Counted from the first letter of the stretch, positions 22,428 to 35,252 are shown. The stretch: 64,000 nt of DNA from Lathyrus oleraceus (GCF_024323335.1 NC_066584.1:425096319-425160318), one strand, 5' to 3'. Notes: generated by a model from the letters alone, not told the origin. Translations and numbers: made by a program.

Positions 22428-25400
22428 GTTGATTCTAAAACCCATTGAACATAATGATCCAACGCCATCTCCCAATTTTGAATTCCCTGTATTCGAGGTA
22501 GAGGAAGATGATGTTGAAGGGATTCCTGATGAGATCACCCGTCTCCTTAAGCACGAGAAGAAGATTATTCAGCCGCATCTTGAAGATCTGGAAACAGACA
22601 ACTTGGGGTCTGAGGATTGTGTTCGTATGGTGAAGATTGGGGCACTTCTTGAAGAGTCTGTCAAGAAGGGGTTGATCAGCTTGCTACGAGAATATTCTGA
22701 TATCTTTGCTTGGTCGTATGAAGACATGCCGGGTCTAGATACAGATATTGTGCAACATTTCCTGCCTTTGAAGCCTGAGTGCGTGCCTGTGAAGCAGAAG
22801 CTCAGAAGAACTCATCCAGATATGGCAGTGAAGATCAAAGAGGAAGTTCAGAAGCAAATTGATACGGGGTTTCTGGTGACTTCTACACATCCTCTATGGG
22901 TGGCCAATATTGTGCCTGTGCCTAAGAAAGACGGAAAAGTCCGTATGTGTGTTGATTACAGAGATTTGAATAAGGCTAGTCCTAAAGATGATTTTCCTCT
23001 ACCACACATTGATATGTTGGTAGACAATACAGCTAAATTCAAAGTCTTTTCGTTTATGGACGGATTTTCCGGATATAACCAGATCAAGATGGCACCCGAA
23101 GATATGGAGAAGACAACATTCATCACACCTTGGGGAACATCCTGTTATCGAGTGATGCCCTTCGGTTTGAAGAACGCCGGAGCCACGTATCAACGTGCTA
23201 TGACTACCTTGTTTCATGATATGATGCACAGGGAGATAGAGGTCTATGTCGATGACATGATTGCTAAGTCGCGAACGGAAGTTGAACATGTTGAGCATTT
23301 GTTGAAGCTTTTTCAGCGTCTGAATCCGAACAGATGTACATTTGGAGTCCGTTCTGGCAAGTTGTTGGGTTTTGTTGTCAACGAGAGAGGTATTGAGGTT
23401 GATCCTGCAAAGGTCAAAGCAATACAAGAGATGCCTGCACCCAAAACTGAAAAGCAAGTCCGAGGTTTTCTTGGCCGCTTGAACTATATTTCCAGATTTA
23501 TATCCCACATGACTGCCACATGTGCGCCGATATTCAAGCTCCTTCGGAAAGATCAGTCTCATGATTGGACCGAAGATTGCCAGAAAGCTTTGGACAGTAT
23601 CAAAGAATATCTGTCTGAACCTCCGATCTTGTCTCCGCCTGTGGAAGGAAGACCTCTGATCATGTATTTGACTGTTCTTGAAGACTCGATGGGTTGTGTA
23701 CTCGGTCAACAAGATGAATCAGGGAAGAAAGAATCTGCTATTTACTACCTCAGTAAGAAGTTTACTGATTGTGAGTCTCGATACTCTATGCTTGAGAAGA
23801 TGTGCTGTGCTTTGGCTTGGGCTGCTAAGCGTTTGCGCCAGTACATGATAAATCATACCACTTGGTTGATATCCCGAATGGATCCAATCAAGTATATTTT
23901 TGAGAAGCCTGCTATAACTGGGAGGATTGCCCGTTGGCAGATGTTGTTATCTGAGTATGATATCGAGTATCGAGCTCAGAAAGCTATCAAAGGTAGTATC
24001 TTGGCTGACCATTTAGCGCACCAGCCGATTGAAGATCGTCAGTCTGTTCAGTACGACTTCCCAGATGAGGAGATTCTGTATTTGAAAATGAAAGATTGTG
24101 ATGAGCCTATACTTGATGAAGGTCCAAAACCTGGTTCCAAATGGACGATGGTGTTTGATGGCGCTGTAAATCAGTACGGAAATGGAATTGGGGCAGTAAT
24201 CATTACTCCTCATGGCACACATATTCCTTTTACATCAAGGCTAACTTTCAAATGCACGAATAATATGGCTGAGTATGAGGCCTGTATTATGGGACTGGAA
24301 GAATGTATTGATTTGAGAATCAAACATCTTAATGTGTATGGTGATTCGACCCTGGTTGTTAATCAGATCAAGGGTGAATGGGAGACGAATCAGCCTGGTC
24401 TCATTCCGTATAGAGATTATGCGAGGAGGATTTCAACGTTCTTTACAGAAGTTGACTTTCATCATATTCCTCGAGAGGATAATCGGATGGCAGATGCTCT
24501 TGCCACGCTTGCTTCCATGATTGTAGTGAAGTATTGGAATGAAGTTCCCAATATCTCAGTGATGCGCTTGGATAGACCAGCCCACGTGTTTGCAGTTGAA
24601 GCAGTGAATGATGACAAGCCTTGGTATTTTGATATCAAGAATTCCCTCCAGAACCAGGTTTACCCGCCTGGGGCATCTGTGAAAGACAGGAAAACTTTGA
24701 GAAGGTTGTCAAGCAGTTTCTACCTCAGTGGTGAAGTGCTGTATAAGAGAAATTTTGACATGGTTTTTCTTAGATGCGTGGATAGACACGAAGCAAACCT
24801 GTTGATGACTGAGGTCCATGAGGGTTCATTTGGTACTCATTCCAATGGACATGCCATGGCAAGAAAGATGTTGAGAGCAGACTACTATTGGCTGACAATG
24901 GTGTCTGACTGCTGCAAATATGTGAAGAAATGTCACAAGTGTCAGATTTATGCGGATAAGATTCATATTCCTCCGACACTTCTGAATGTGATTTCATCAC
25001 CATGGCCTTTCTCTATATGGGGAATTGACATGATCGGCATGATTGAACCGAAAGCGTCCAATGGGCACAGGTTTATTCTCGTAGCAATTGACTACTTCAC
25101 CAAATGGGTTGAAGCCGCATCGTATGCGAATGTGACCAGGCAGGTGGTTGTGAAGTTTATCAAGAACCAGCTGATTTGCCGTTATGGTGTGCCAGATAAG
25201 ATCATTACTGATAATGGATCTAATCTGAATAATAAGATGATGGATGAGTTGTGCGCTGAGTTCAAGATTGCACATCATAACTCCTCTCCCTACAGACCTA
25301 AGATGAATTGGGCTGTTGAAGCTGCTAATAAGAATATCAAGAAGATTATCCAGAAGATGACAGTTACGTATAAAGATTGGCATGAGATGCTTCCATTTGC

Positions 25401-25869
25401 TTTGCATGGTTATCGTACATCTGTCCGCACTTCAACAGGGGCAACCCCTTTTTCTCTTGTTTACGGCATGGAGGTTGTTCTCCCAGTAGAGGTGGAGATC
25501 CCATCAATGGGAGTCTTGATGGAAGCCAAGTTGACTGATACTGAAGGGATTCAGAGTCGTTACGACCAATTGAATCTAATTGAAGAGAAGTGATTGACTG
25601 CCATGTGTCATGGTCAGTTATATCAGCAGAGAATGAAGAAAGCATTCGATAAGAAGGTCAAGCCTCGTGTGTTCCGAGAAGGTGACCTCGTGCTCAAGAA
25701 AGTCTTGTCTTTCGCGCCCGATTCTAGGGGCAAGTGGACTCCAAACTATGAAGGTTCATATGTTGTCAAGAGAGCCTTTTCAGGCGGAGCTTTGATGCTT
25801 ACAACAATGGATGGGGAGGATTTCACTCGTCCTGTGAATTCAGATGCAGTCAAGAAATACTTTGCCTAA
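22428..25869 (+). pseudogene. pol: Ogre-2 pol (RT, RNase H x2, integrase), one internal stop
   Basis: Open from the splice acceptor to TGA at 25591-25593 (AGA to TGA), then in frame to TAA at 25867. RT: VPVKQKLRR entry, VPKKDGKVRMCVDYRDLNKA, YVDD at 23245-23256. RNase H (about 23640-23990) is followed by a second RNase H-like domain (about 24130-24500, FDGAVNQYGNGIGAV, NNMAEYEA, YGDSTLVVNQIKGEW), the dual arrangement known in Tat/Ogre. Integrase: HHCC zinc finger (24806-24950), Asp 25027, Asp 25210 and Glu 25318 with 35 residues between the last two. The C-terminal module is WTPNYEG; no chromodomain. Oddities: a 21-bp loss in RT near 23320, and a Gly-to-Trp change (25309-25311) three codons before the catalytic Glu. 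Confidence 0.9.
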
Positions 25870-25910
25870 AAAAAAAGTATATGCAAATAAAAAAAAACAG
25901 AATAACTCGC

Positions 25911-26057
25911 TAAGTTGAAAACCCGAAAGGGCGGCTTAGGAAAAAATGAGCGTCTCGGTGGAGAACCCGCAAGGGCGATCCAGGCAAAAATTAGAGACAT
26001 TGGAAAAAGAATATTTGCATCCCGCTAGATTGAGTACCTCACCCTGGGGCAATCTAG
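25911..26057 (+). other. Triple hairpin directly after pol, Ogre-2
   Basis: Hairpin 1 (25911-25938): TAAG/CTTA with CCC-GAAA-GGG. Hairpin 2 (25960-25981): GGA/TCC with CCC-GCAA-GGG, so the loop changed from GAAA to GCAA but stays GNRA. Hairpin 3 (26025-26057): CTAGATT/AATCTAG. Positions relative to the pol stop match Ogre-1. Confidence 0.7.
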
Positions 26058-28842
26058 GCAAAAATTAGGGATTTGGCAAGTAACTGCATCCGGATAAGAC
26101 TTTCTGTTCCGCAGCTGTTCTTTTCGTCAGAGATTCTCGATTCGTCGTCGGCTGAAGCGTCGAATACATCGAGATTCAAATTGGTAGAGAAAGGATCATT
26201 ATGTTCAATGTAGCCCTCTTCCAATATATATCACTGATTTCAAATTTGTACAGATCTATGGAGTCTTGCCATTTGTAGGCTACCATTCCATCAAATCAAT
26301 TTGAGCTTTTATCCAATTATTTGCACTCTTATTTGTTTCAATTCGACAAATGTTTGCATGTTTTAATTGATAAAATGTCATTGTTTTAGACAAATAAAAT
26401 TTTTCAAATTGTTGTTTTAAACAAAGTGAACATTCACAATGATGAAAGGATACTCAAGAATTTCTCAGTGCTCTCCCAAGGGTGGCATGATTTCCAACAG
26501 GTAAGACATTTGTTCATATTCCTGGCATGGTTGTATCCTCTTTCTCCGTTTCTGTTGTTGGGGTTGTTCCCCAAGCAGAGCTTTTGTTGGGGTTGTTCCC
26601 TAAGCAGAGTATTTGTTGAGATTTCATGATCCTCTCCAACAGTATTCTCTCCCCAGCATGGGTGTTTTTCCTTTGGAAGATTCAGTGGTGGTGGGTTGAC
26701 ATCCCGGTATTTCATCACTTTCCTCAGCACAATCGCTTTCTTTTTAGAAGACTCAGTAAGTTGGTGGGTTGACACCTCGTTACTTTGTCTATTTCCCCGG
26801 TGAAGTCGCTGGCCAATTTGTTGATATGATGTACTGCATTTTTTGCTATATCTTCCTATCAGAGCGCTTATAGAGGTTTTTCACCTCTTAACCCTTCAGC
26901 GGAGCAGTGATTATTTCCTCAACAGTTGTTGGTTTCCTTTTGGAAGGTCCAGATTTGGTGGTTAATCCCCAGTCTCCTCCTCATTCCCAGTGGATTCCCC
27001 AGTTAAGCCGCCGGTAGATTTGTGGTATGGTGGATTATATCTGTGTGATTTCCCCAGAATCCCCACCAGAGTTGGTATCCCCAACAGAGTCAGGATCCCC
27101 GCCAGAGTTTGTTTTCCCCAGTAGGGTTGGTTGGTGATCTATCATCCAGAGATTTGGTTGATTCCCTGATGCTTCTGATCCCTAGTAGAGTGGCTTGTTG
27201 CAGAATCTACATGTGTGATCTATTTTCTTCCTTCAGTGGGTTATCCCCGATGGAGTTGGCTGACAGTTTTCCCAGTAGAGTTGCTTGTGCAGTTATATGC
27301 TACGTGGATGATCTGTTCTCCCATTGTGGGTTGTTCCCCAGCGGAGTTATTTGGAGTTGCTTTCGTGGTAGTTCTAGCCTGTGTAGTGAACTCTTGTTCC
27401 CCTGCAGAAATCTTGGGATTTCTCCATTTCCCCAACAGATTTGTCTTTGTGGATGTTTATGCCTGTTGTGACTTTCTGTTCCCCAGTTGGGTTGATTGTA
27501 GATCCATCACTCAGAGATTTTGTGATTTCTTTGATATCTCTGATCTTTTGCCTCCCCGCAGATCTTTGCTTTTCAGCTTGAAGATCTCCAGCAGGTTGGC
27601 TCTCCAGTTGGATTTCTTGGATTTTCCTCTGGAAGGGTAGTACCGGGCGTTTGATTCCTGGGCCTTTTTGTGTTAGATATGTCTGTTTTGTCAGCATTCA
27701 TCAAACATAAACCACGCATATTCATGCATATTCATAAACATTCAGATATTCATGCTGCATTTTTTGCCATGTATCTCTTGTTTGTTGTCTCCTGCTATGG
27801 GTGATATAGATCTCCATATTAGATCTCCCCCAAGCAGATGTCGGGTGTTTAATCTCTCAATATAGAGTCAGCCCATAAGCAGAAAGTGTCTGTCTTTCCT
27901 TCTGCAGTTCCCCACTGAGATATATCCTCGTGGATGACGGTTTCTTCCGTTTCCTCCCAACACATATATTGGGATGGATGTTCCTATTGAGTTATATCCT
28001 CATTAGGACGAGTCTTGATTCAGTCTGTCTGTTCGGTTTAATTCCGAATTGGCGATTTGTCAACTGTTTCTTGTGCTTCCCTGTGGAATAAATGAATGAA
28101 TTTCCCAGTAACCGGCAATAATTCTTTTATCCTCAGCGGAATCTTGTGGGCCTCTACCCTTATACCGGTAGTTGTAAGTCCTATATGTTCCTTTCCTCTT
28201 GGCGGAATTTGTGGTTATATACCTTTTATTCCTCAGCAAGAGTCGATGGTTTTCTACCTAGTAGTCGGTAGTCATAAATCCTATTTTTTTTTCTGCTCCT
28301 CAGCAGTTGGTGGTTTGTTATAAACCCTATTGTTGTTTCCCGTGCGGATTTATGATTCTTTCATTCCCCACGCGGAGTCGTTGGTTTTCTACCCCGTATT
28401 CGATAGATGTAAACCCTAATTCTTTTATCCTCATCAGAGTTGTTGGCTACTACCCAGTATTCGGTAGTTGTAAGTCCTACTTCGTTTCCCCTAGCAGAGG
28501 TAATCCTTGTGGTTCATTCTGGTTGGTGGTGGATTTTGTATTGTTGCGGTTTTATCCCCAACGGAGTCTGCTTCTTTGTGGAATAAGTTGAATAATTACT
28601 CAGTATTTGGCATTCATTCACTCTATCCCCAACTGAGTCTTTGGTTTTCTACCCAGTAGTCGGTAGTGTTAAACCTCTTGTTTCCTCAGCCAGATTTTGG
28701 TATTCTACCCCGTATTCGGTAGTTGTAAACCCTAATTGCTCCCTTTGCAGAGTTAACCTTGTTGTTCATCCTAACCGATGATGGTTACTCTTTGTGGTTA
28801 TCTTCATCCAGTATTTGATGTTGGTATTCCTCCCTTGCCTCT

Positions 28843-28976
28843 GGATAATTGCCGTTTGCTAGCAATTGTATCCCCAACAAATCTTCTTCTGGATACTTGC
28901 CGTTTGCCTGCAATTTTATCCCCTTTGAAGTCGCCAGCAAGTCCTTGTGGGTAATTGCTGTTTATGCAATTCATCC
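28843..28976 (+). repeat. Three GGATAATTGC/GCAATT-TATCC hairpins in tandem
   Basis: At 28843-28873, 28891-28921 and 28949-28976. The arms differ between copies (GGATAATTGC, GGATACTTGC, GGGTAATTGC) while the opposite arm remains largely pairable. A fourth member is at 10058-10087 in Ogre-1. Confidence 0.7.
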
Positions 28977-29135
28977 CCGGCGAGTCTTCTTTCATTTACC
29001 CGTTTGCTTGGTAATGATTGTTGCTCCCTTTGATCGGTCATCATTATATACCTAATTTTGGTATCCCGATGCCTTTCTTTTCGGTCGATTTATCCTTTAT
29101 TAACCCAGTAACCGGTTGTGGATAATATTCCTTGC

Positions 29136-29453
29136 GAGTATACTATCCATGTTCTGACGGTAATGGATAATATATCTCATGCACTCTTCAGTCAAAGCCT
29201 GTTGTGTTTCCCTGGTCGAGTAAGATTCGTGTTTCCATTTTGCGGAATCGAATATTCTTTGTTTCTTGGATAATTGCCGGATGCTTGCAATTTATCCCAT
29301 GTGAGTTGTCTTTCGTTTACCCTGTTGTTGTTGGTAGCGATTGTCTCTCTTTTTGGTTGGTCACCTATTATATACCCAGTAACCGGTATCTCTGGTGTCT
29401 CTTCCTTTTCGAGTATATTATTCACGTTCTGACGGTAATGAATGATATATCTC
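29136..29453 (+). repeat. GAG...CTC long hairpins
   Basis: Two hairpins, 29136-29178 and 29411-29453. Each has GAGTATA..TAT arms around a GTTCTGACGGTAA loop. Further copies lie near 29651-29740 and, in Ogre-1, at 9921-9963, 10200-10242 and 10452-10494. Confidence 0.75.
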
Positions 29454-30719
29454 TTTCGCTCTTTGGTTGGAATCCTTTGTTGATTTTCCCAGCGGAGTAA
29501 GATTCGTATTCTTTATAGAATCGAATATCCATCCTTTAACAAGTTTGTGTTCTGGATGATGAGTGTTTTGGCATATATACCAATTCACGCTTCGGTCGGT
29601 CACCTATTATATACCCAGTAACTGGTATCCCTGGTGTTTCCTTCCATGCGAGTGTATTGTCTACGTTCTGACGGTAATAGATAATATATCTCATGCGAGT
29701 ATACTATCCACGTTCTAACGGTAATGGATATTATATCTCATGCGCTCTTTGGGTTGTTCCCAGCTGAGTAAGATTCGTTTTCCCGTTGTAGAATCGAATG
29801 TCCATCCTGTAAGTCGATTTGCTTTTTCAAGCCCTCCTTTCGGATGATGAGTGTTTTGGCATATTTACCAATTCACGCTTTGGTCGGTCACCTATTATAT
29901 ACCCAGTAACCGGTATCCTTGGTGTTCCTTCCTTTCTGCTCCCTATTATGACCTTGGTCCCCTGTGGAGTCATATTTTCCTGAGTTGATGTACCTTTTTC
30001 AGGTCTTTCTCAGATGTTTGGTTGATTGATATCTCTCACCCTTATACCGGTCTTAGATATTCATTTTTCCTGAGTTTGTTACCCTTATACCGGTAACACC
30101 TCATTCTTTGTTGCTTCTCCAGGAGAGTCTTTTTGTTAGACCTTCTCCAGTGGAGTTTCTTGTGGTGATTTTTACCCTTTTGCTGTATTGGCGTTTTCCC
30201 CAATATATGCAATTTTTCCCGGCAGGGAGGTTCTATGTGAATCTTTCCTCAGTCCGAGTCCGGATTTTTCATCCGAAGTATCCCTTGTGGATAGTTTGAG
30301 TCAGCTTGTGTCTTTCCAATGGATGTGTCTTCCTTTGGAATTCTTCGTTCGTCCCCAGTTGAGTTCTTCACTCCCCAGTGAGGTCTCCAGTCCAGTCGTG
30401 TCCTGCTCACGCTGTGTCTAATTCCAATGTCCCCTAACTCAGAGTCGCATAGTCGTGTCCTGCTCACGCATTCGTTTTCTTTTTTCCCATGAGAGTCTTG
30501 TTAGAGTCTCTATTCCTGGTGAGTGTATTACTCCAATGGATCGTCTTTTCTTCTTTGTGGACCCATATCCCCACAGAGTTTTGTTTGTCTTTACATGCAT
30601 ACATCTGCATCATGAGGTCTCTTAGGGACCAAAATTTGTCTCATTACTGTTATTTAAGCCCATTCTACCGCGTCGAGATGAAGATTTCTAAACTTCACTT
30701 CTCCGGTTAGAATGACCTT

Positions 30720-30732
30720 AAATAGGGGCATC
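30720..30732 (+). promoter_or_regulatory. Ogre-2 polypurine tract region
   Basis: AAATAGGGGCATC directly before the 3' LTR. The identical 13 bases precede the Ogre-1 3' LTR (35355-35367). It is a short and imperfect purine run. Its position and exact conservation point to plus-strand priming. Confidence 0.65.
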
Positions 30733-33700
30733 TGTAAGACCCCAATTTTGTCCCTAAGATCCCTCATGGCATCATATCATATCATTGCATTGCCTCAAGG
30801 ATCATTGTGCACCTTGCTTGCCTCTTAGTGGGTTGGTTCTCTTTTTGTGAGTGATTCTTGATCACCAAGCATGTTTTTCATTTGTATATCATTTCTTTTC
30901 TTTTTATCACTAACCAAAAGTACAAAAATATGTCATCTAACCTTGTTACTTGCAGATGAAGCAATCACAGGTCAAGGCAGTCAAAGGGAGTCATTGAGCT
31001 ATAGATGGTGGCCATTCTTGAGAATTTGGACCCCATAATCATTCACAAGAGTTCATATGAACCATGATGTTATTTTGGATTAAAATCCCAAGTGGTATAG
31101 GCTTGAATGTCATCAAAACATTGACAGGTCATCTGAAGGCCTAGAAAGTCAACTACCATGTCAACTGTGGATTTGGAGGTGGGAAGTGATTAGAAATACT
31201 TAATTCATGTTCAAACAAGTCTCATTTGACATTTCAAACATCAACATTGAAGAAAATAAAGTCAGGTCAAAACTTTCCAAAAATAGAAAGTGACCTATAA
31301 TTCAAATTTGCCAAAAATGGAAAGGTTTTAACCTAGCTTCAACTTCAAATTACATCATCAAAAATGTTTCAAATGAAATTTTTTTGAACATGAAAGTTGT
31401 AGATCTTTCTCTCCCATTTCCAAAAGGTTCAAGATCATCAATTTCTCATGTGTGGTTAAGGAGATATGATCAAAACTTGACAAAGGATGCTTGAAGATTC
31501 AAATGTGCATAACTTCTCAACCAAAGCTCCAATTCAAGTGGCTCTTTTTTGTACATTCTTCCCTTGACCTATACTTACCAAATCATGCATTGCATTTCAT
31601 GAATTATGATCACATGAACATTTGAAAATTCACTTGATTTTTGGAGGGAATTTTTAAAGTTTAAAATTGGTGCATTGTTTGGACATTCCACCATTGCATT
31701 TGGCTCCAAAATGAAATTTTAAGTGAATTTAAAAATATTTTCGTGTACTGTTCACCATGCATTTTCATGCATAGGGTGAAACCCCAATTTTGCATATGCA
31801 CCTTGTTCTTGCTAATCCAATTACCATTTGGCTAAACATGATTAAGAGCATGATTAGGAGGGAGTATATAACACAAACCCTAACTGTTTTCATTAACAAC
31901 ACACACAATTTTCAGATCTCAAAATTTTTCACACTTTTTCTCTCAAAATTTTCTCTCATTTTCTTCAAACCAAAGCACAATCCATTACTTGATTCATCAT
32001 TTTGAAGCATCATGGAGCAAGTTTGAAGGAAGATCCATAGCAATTCGTGCAGTTTGAAGCAGCTTGAAGCTTGAACTCATCAATGGTGAAATCAAAATTC
32101 TGTTGAATCGTGTGCAATTGAGCCTCCACCTTCCTTCCAAACACTTGTACAAGCTGCATAGAAGATGATTTGAGCATTGCAAGGCCTGATTTCATCAAAT
32201 TCCAATTCTGCATTTCAAGAGGTCACAAAATTGATTCTCTCTTTTCTCAAATTTCTTATGCTAATGTTGTAGATCTCGTTGTTGTGGTTGTTTTGAGCTT
32301 TGAATCACTGAAATCCATGTATTATTGACTGAGATTCGATTGTTTAAAGTCTTGATGATGAAACTTGATTTGCTCGATCCACTCGATTTATGATGTTAAA
32401 TGCTTAGTCAATGCTTGATTCGTGATCTAGGATGTTTAGGCTACATGTTGATATGATTGATTTTAAAATCTGGAATAATTGTTCTTGAGGTGTTTGAATG
32501 CTTACTGTTCATGCGTGCGAGCTGAAGAAGATGAAGTTCAGTATCTTTGGGAACGGTTTTGATTTGCATATGCCACGAATAAGCGTTGCCTATTGTTCAT
32601 GTTAGGGCTTAAACGCGATTGGTTGCATGAGCCTTCCATGCATGCTTCTGATTGGGCCAACGCGTTTAATGAAACACAGAGTTTCATGTCCTGGCGCCAA
32701 ATCCATTCAAATTTAAATATTAATTCATTTCCTTCCATTTATTTGTTACATTTTTATTTCATTTTCATTTCAATCTTTAAAAATTCATATCTAATTGAAT
32801 ATTGCTCCAAAAAATATGAGGATTTTTGCATTGTGTTTCTTTTTCTCTCTAGTTTTTTATGATCATTAATTCCAAAATTGTGCTTGGCTGGATTTTGTTT
32901 TGCCCTAGGGTTCTTGAACATGTATGCATTTTGTACCTTGCCTTGCCATATCATTTGTGAAATGCTGAGTTTTTATCCAATGAATCTGAAAATTTGCATG
33001 ATGAAACTAGACACCTTACTTGACATTTTGGTGTTGATTTGGTATTTTTACCATTTGTAGTTTCTGTTTTATGATCATGTGAATGTAGGTGCGACAATTT
33101 GTGTCACACCTTTGCTTGTTCAACTTATGTGATGTGATTACCCTATCAAATGATCTCCAATTGTCCTGATTTTTTGTGTGATACATATTATGGATGTTTT
33201 GAATGAGCTTGAATTTTCTTGGAATTATTTGATTGATTTCTGATTTAATTGAGATTTTTCATTCTGGTTGGTCACATTTGAGCTTTAAAATTGCCTTGAA
33301 CTTCAATTGATCATGAAATGCTTTTGGTAATTGATATTGATGTGAGACCTTTTGGATTGTTTCAAGCTATGTTTGAAGTTGATTCATGTTAATTTTCAGC
33401 TTCTGTTTTGAATTTTTTCTCCATCTTTGACCCTAGGCTTTGACCTAGTGGTTTGCCTCTCATGTTTGAGCTTTGATTTCAGGTTGAACATTCAAGTTCC
33501 ACAGTTGTTGATGCTCCATCACTTGAGCATTTGATGTTTACTTTTGACTACTAACATTGTGTATTTTATAGGGTTGTTAACTCATTTGAGCTTGACTTGT
33601 GGCTTATGCCTTTGCTCATTGGGTTTGACTGTTGATATTGAGTGTTGTTTGATTGTCTGAACTTTGTACTGATTTGTGTGATGTTTCCACAGGTACATAA

Positions 33701-35252
33701 GTTGCTTAAGTTAACTTTGAACTTACTTTGCTTGGTTGCTTAACCAATTAGGTATAACCTCTCTTCTTCATGTAGTCTGGAAGACCTGGCCTGTTATGTG
33801 GTCAGGCACCTGTCTGAAGCCCTCCTTAAGAGGCAATGTCTTTGTGTGTTTAATTTTGTGCCAAGCAAGAAAAGTCCTCTTATGAGGCAATTGGCAGATA
33901 AAAGAGATGTGTAGTCCATCTCCTGCTATTCAGTGTGTCATCCCCTTGCTCACATAACATGTTGATGCATTGTGGATCTTAACCCAAGATCTTATAGAGT
34001 CATTCATTTGTGGAGAAGAGTTCCAACTTTCTGAACTCCCACACCTTCTATTGTTTAAAGCTCTCCCTGACCAGGGATAAGAGCTATGAGGCACACCCCT
34101 CATCTCCATTTCATCTGCTTCACCCTAACTCTCAATGTTAGGGTTAAGAGCTCAACATACCCCATTCCAGTTGACTGTAAAGTCTAACCTTGTTTGAGCC
34201 TAATTGCTTGTATATAGTGTGTGCTAATTGACTTGTTTGTCTAATTGCCTGATTCATCTGTGCATGTCTGCTTATGTGTGCCTTTGTGCATTTATCATCA
34301 TTAATTGTACATCATTGCATGATCATTGTGCATATCCTTGTGACATCTTTGTCTTGTCCTTTGAGGAGTCAATTCTAAGTCCAGCTATTGGCAGTTGTTT
34401 CCTATGACCATTGAGGAGTCAATTGTAAGTCCAGTTATTGGCAGTTGTTTCCTATGATCTGGTAGGAGTCAAGCATAAGACCATTTATTGGCAACTTTTT
34501 TCCTCTTTACTTTTGTTTTGTTTGTTGTGTGTGAGGAGTCAATTGTAAGCCCATTTATTGGCAGTTGTTTCCCATGATCATCCTTTGGAGATTGGAATAA
34601 GTCCATATATTGGCATCTGGTATCCTTGTTTGTTTTGTTCTTTGGAGATTGGTGTAAGTCCAGTTGATTGGCATCCGGTATCCATCCTTTGTTTTGGTTT
34701 AGGAAATTAGTATAAGTCCAGTTGATTGGCATCTGGTATCCATGTTTTGTTTCTCTGCTTTTGGGAGACTAGTATAAGTCCATTGAGTGGCATCTGGTAT
34801 CCATCTTTGTTTTAGGAGATTGGTATAAGTCCAGTGATTGGCATCCGGTATCCACCTTTGTTGGCTTTGCCTGATACTCTGTTTACCTGTTATTTGCATT
34901 GTTGCCTATTCCAAAGGAATCACTTGAATCATCTTCCATATGATCTCAAGAGGTGAACATCTAAGAAGTTTTACTCCCTCACCCACCCACCTTTTGTTTC
35001 TTTAAACCTCCATTTGCATGTTAATCCAAACCTGAAAACTATTGTGCAAACATACTTCTTTTCAAACTAGAAACCTAGGCTCTAGGCCTTTGATTTTCAA
35101 ACTTCACTTTTGATAATACTTCTTTTTTAATTGAATTCTAATCATACTTTGACCATCTTTTGTGAATAATCCTAATTGATTAATTTCACTCATTCAATTG
35201 TTTTGTGGCTTTGTCCATTCTTGATAAGTTTTCATGCATTAGCCATAGGTTT
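30733..35252 (+). repeat. Ogre-2 3' LTR, truncated (4520 bp)
   Basis: It starts TGTAAGACCCC and follows the 5' LTR to the equivalent of 15450. At 35252/35253 it changes abruptly into GTCTCTTAGGGACC, the end of the Ogre-1 internal region. It carries a TATA box at 31865-31871 and the nine-unit repeat at about 34362-34857. Confidence 0.9.

Larger units (their letters stand above)
25870..30719 (+). other. Ogre-2 3' untranslated region, hairpin-rich (4.85 kb)
   Basis: No supportable gene. It begins with the triple hairpin (25911-26057) and a ~300 bp block conserved with Ogre-1. Then come CCCCAGYRGAGT-type quasi-repeats to about 27600, and from ~28090 a dense array of small inverted repeats: CTACC/GGTAG, ATACC/GGTAT, GTTACC/GGTAAC, GGATAATTGC/GCAATTTATCC, GAG...CTC and ATTCG/CGAAT. 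It is about 0.5 kb longer than the matching part of Ogre-1 and differs in unit number. The largest ORF is 141 codons and looks like random reading of repeats. Confidence 0.75.
10927..35252 (+). mobile_element. Ogre-2: nearly complete Ty3/gypsy Ogre, 24.3 kb
   Basis: Plus-strand element nested in the 3' untranslated region of Ogre-1. The 5' LTR is 10927-16083 and the 3' LTR is 30733-35252. The 3' LTR breaks off at the point equivalent to 15450 of the 5' LTR, so about 630 bp of U5 is missing. The LTRs look roughly 1% different by eye, so the insertion is younger than Ogre-1 (about 2%). Coding order is ORF1, gag-pro, intron, pol. Only three premature stops interrupt it (20106, 21282, 25591), plus a 21-bp RT deletion and one suspicious integrase change. 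It is unlikely to be autonomous as it stands. Confidence 0.9.

Noticed and set aside
22999..23712. 237-codon minus-strand ORF
   Set aside because: Exactly antisense to conserved RT/RNase H coding sequence, a shadow of pol. Similar shadows exist at 4564-4914, 6197-6574 and 24997-25407.
25594..25869. Chromodomain at the end of Ogre pol
   Set aside because: The C-terminus ends shortly after the WTPNYEG module and has no chromodomain; this fits Tat, not chromoviruses.
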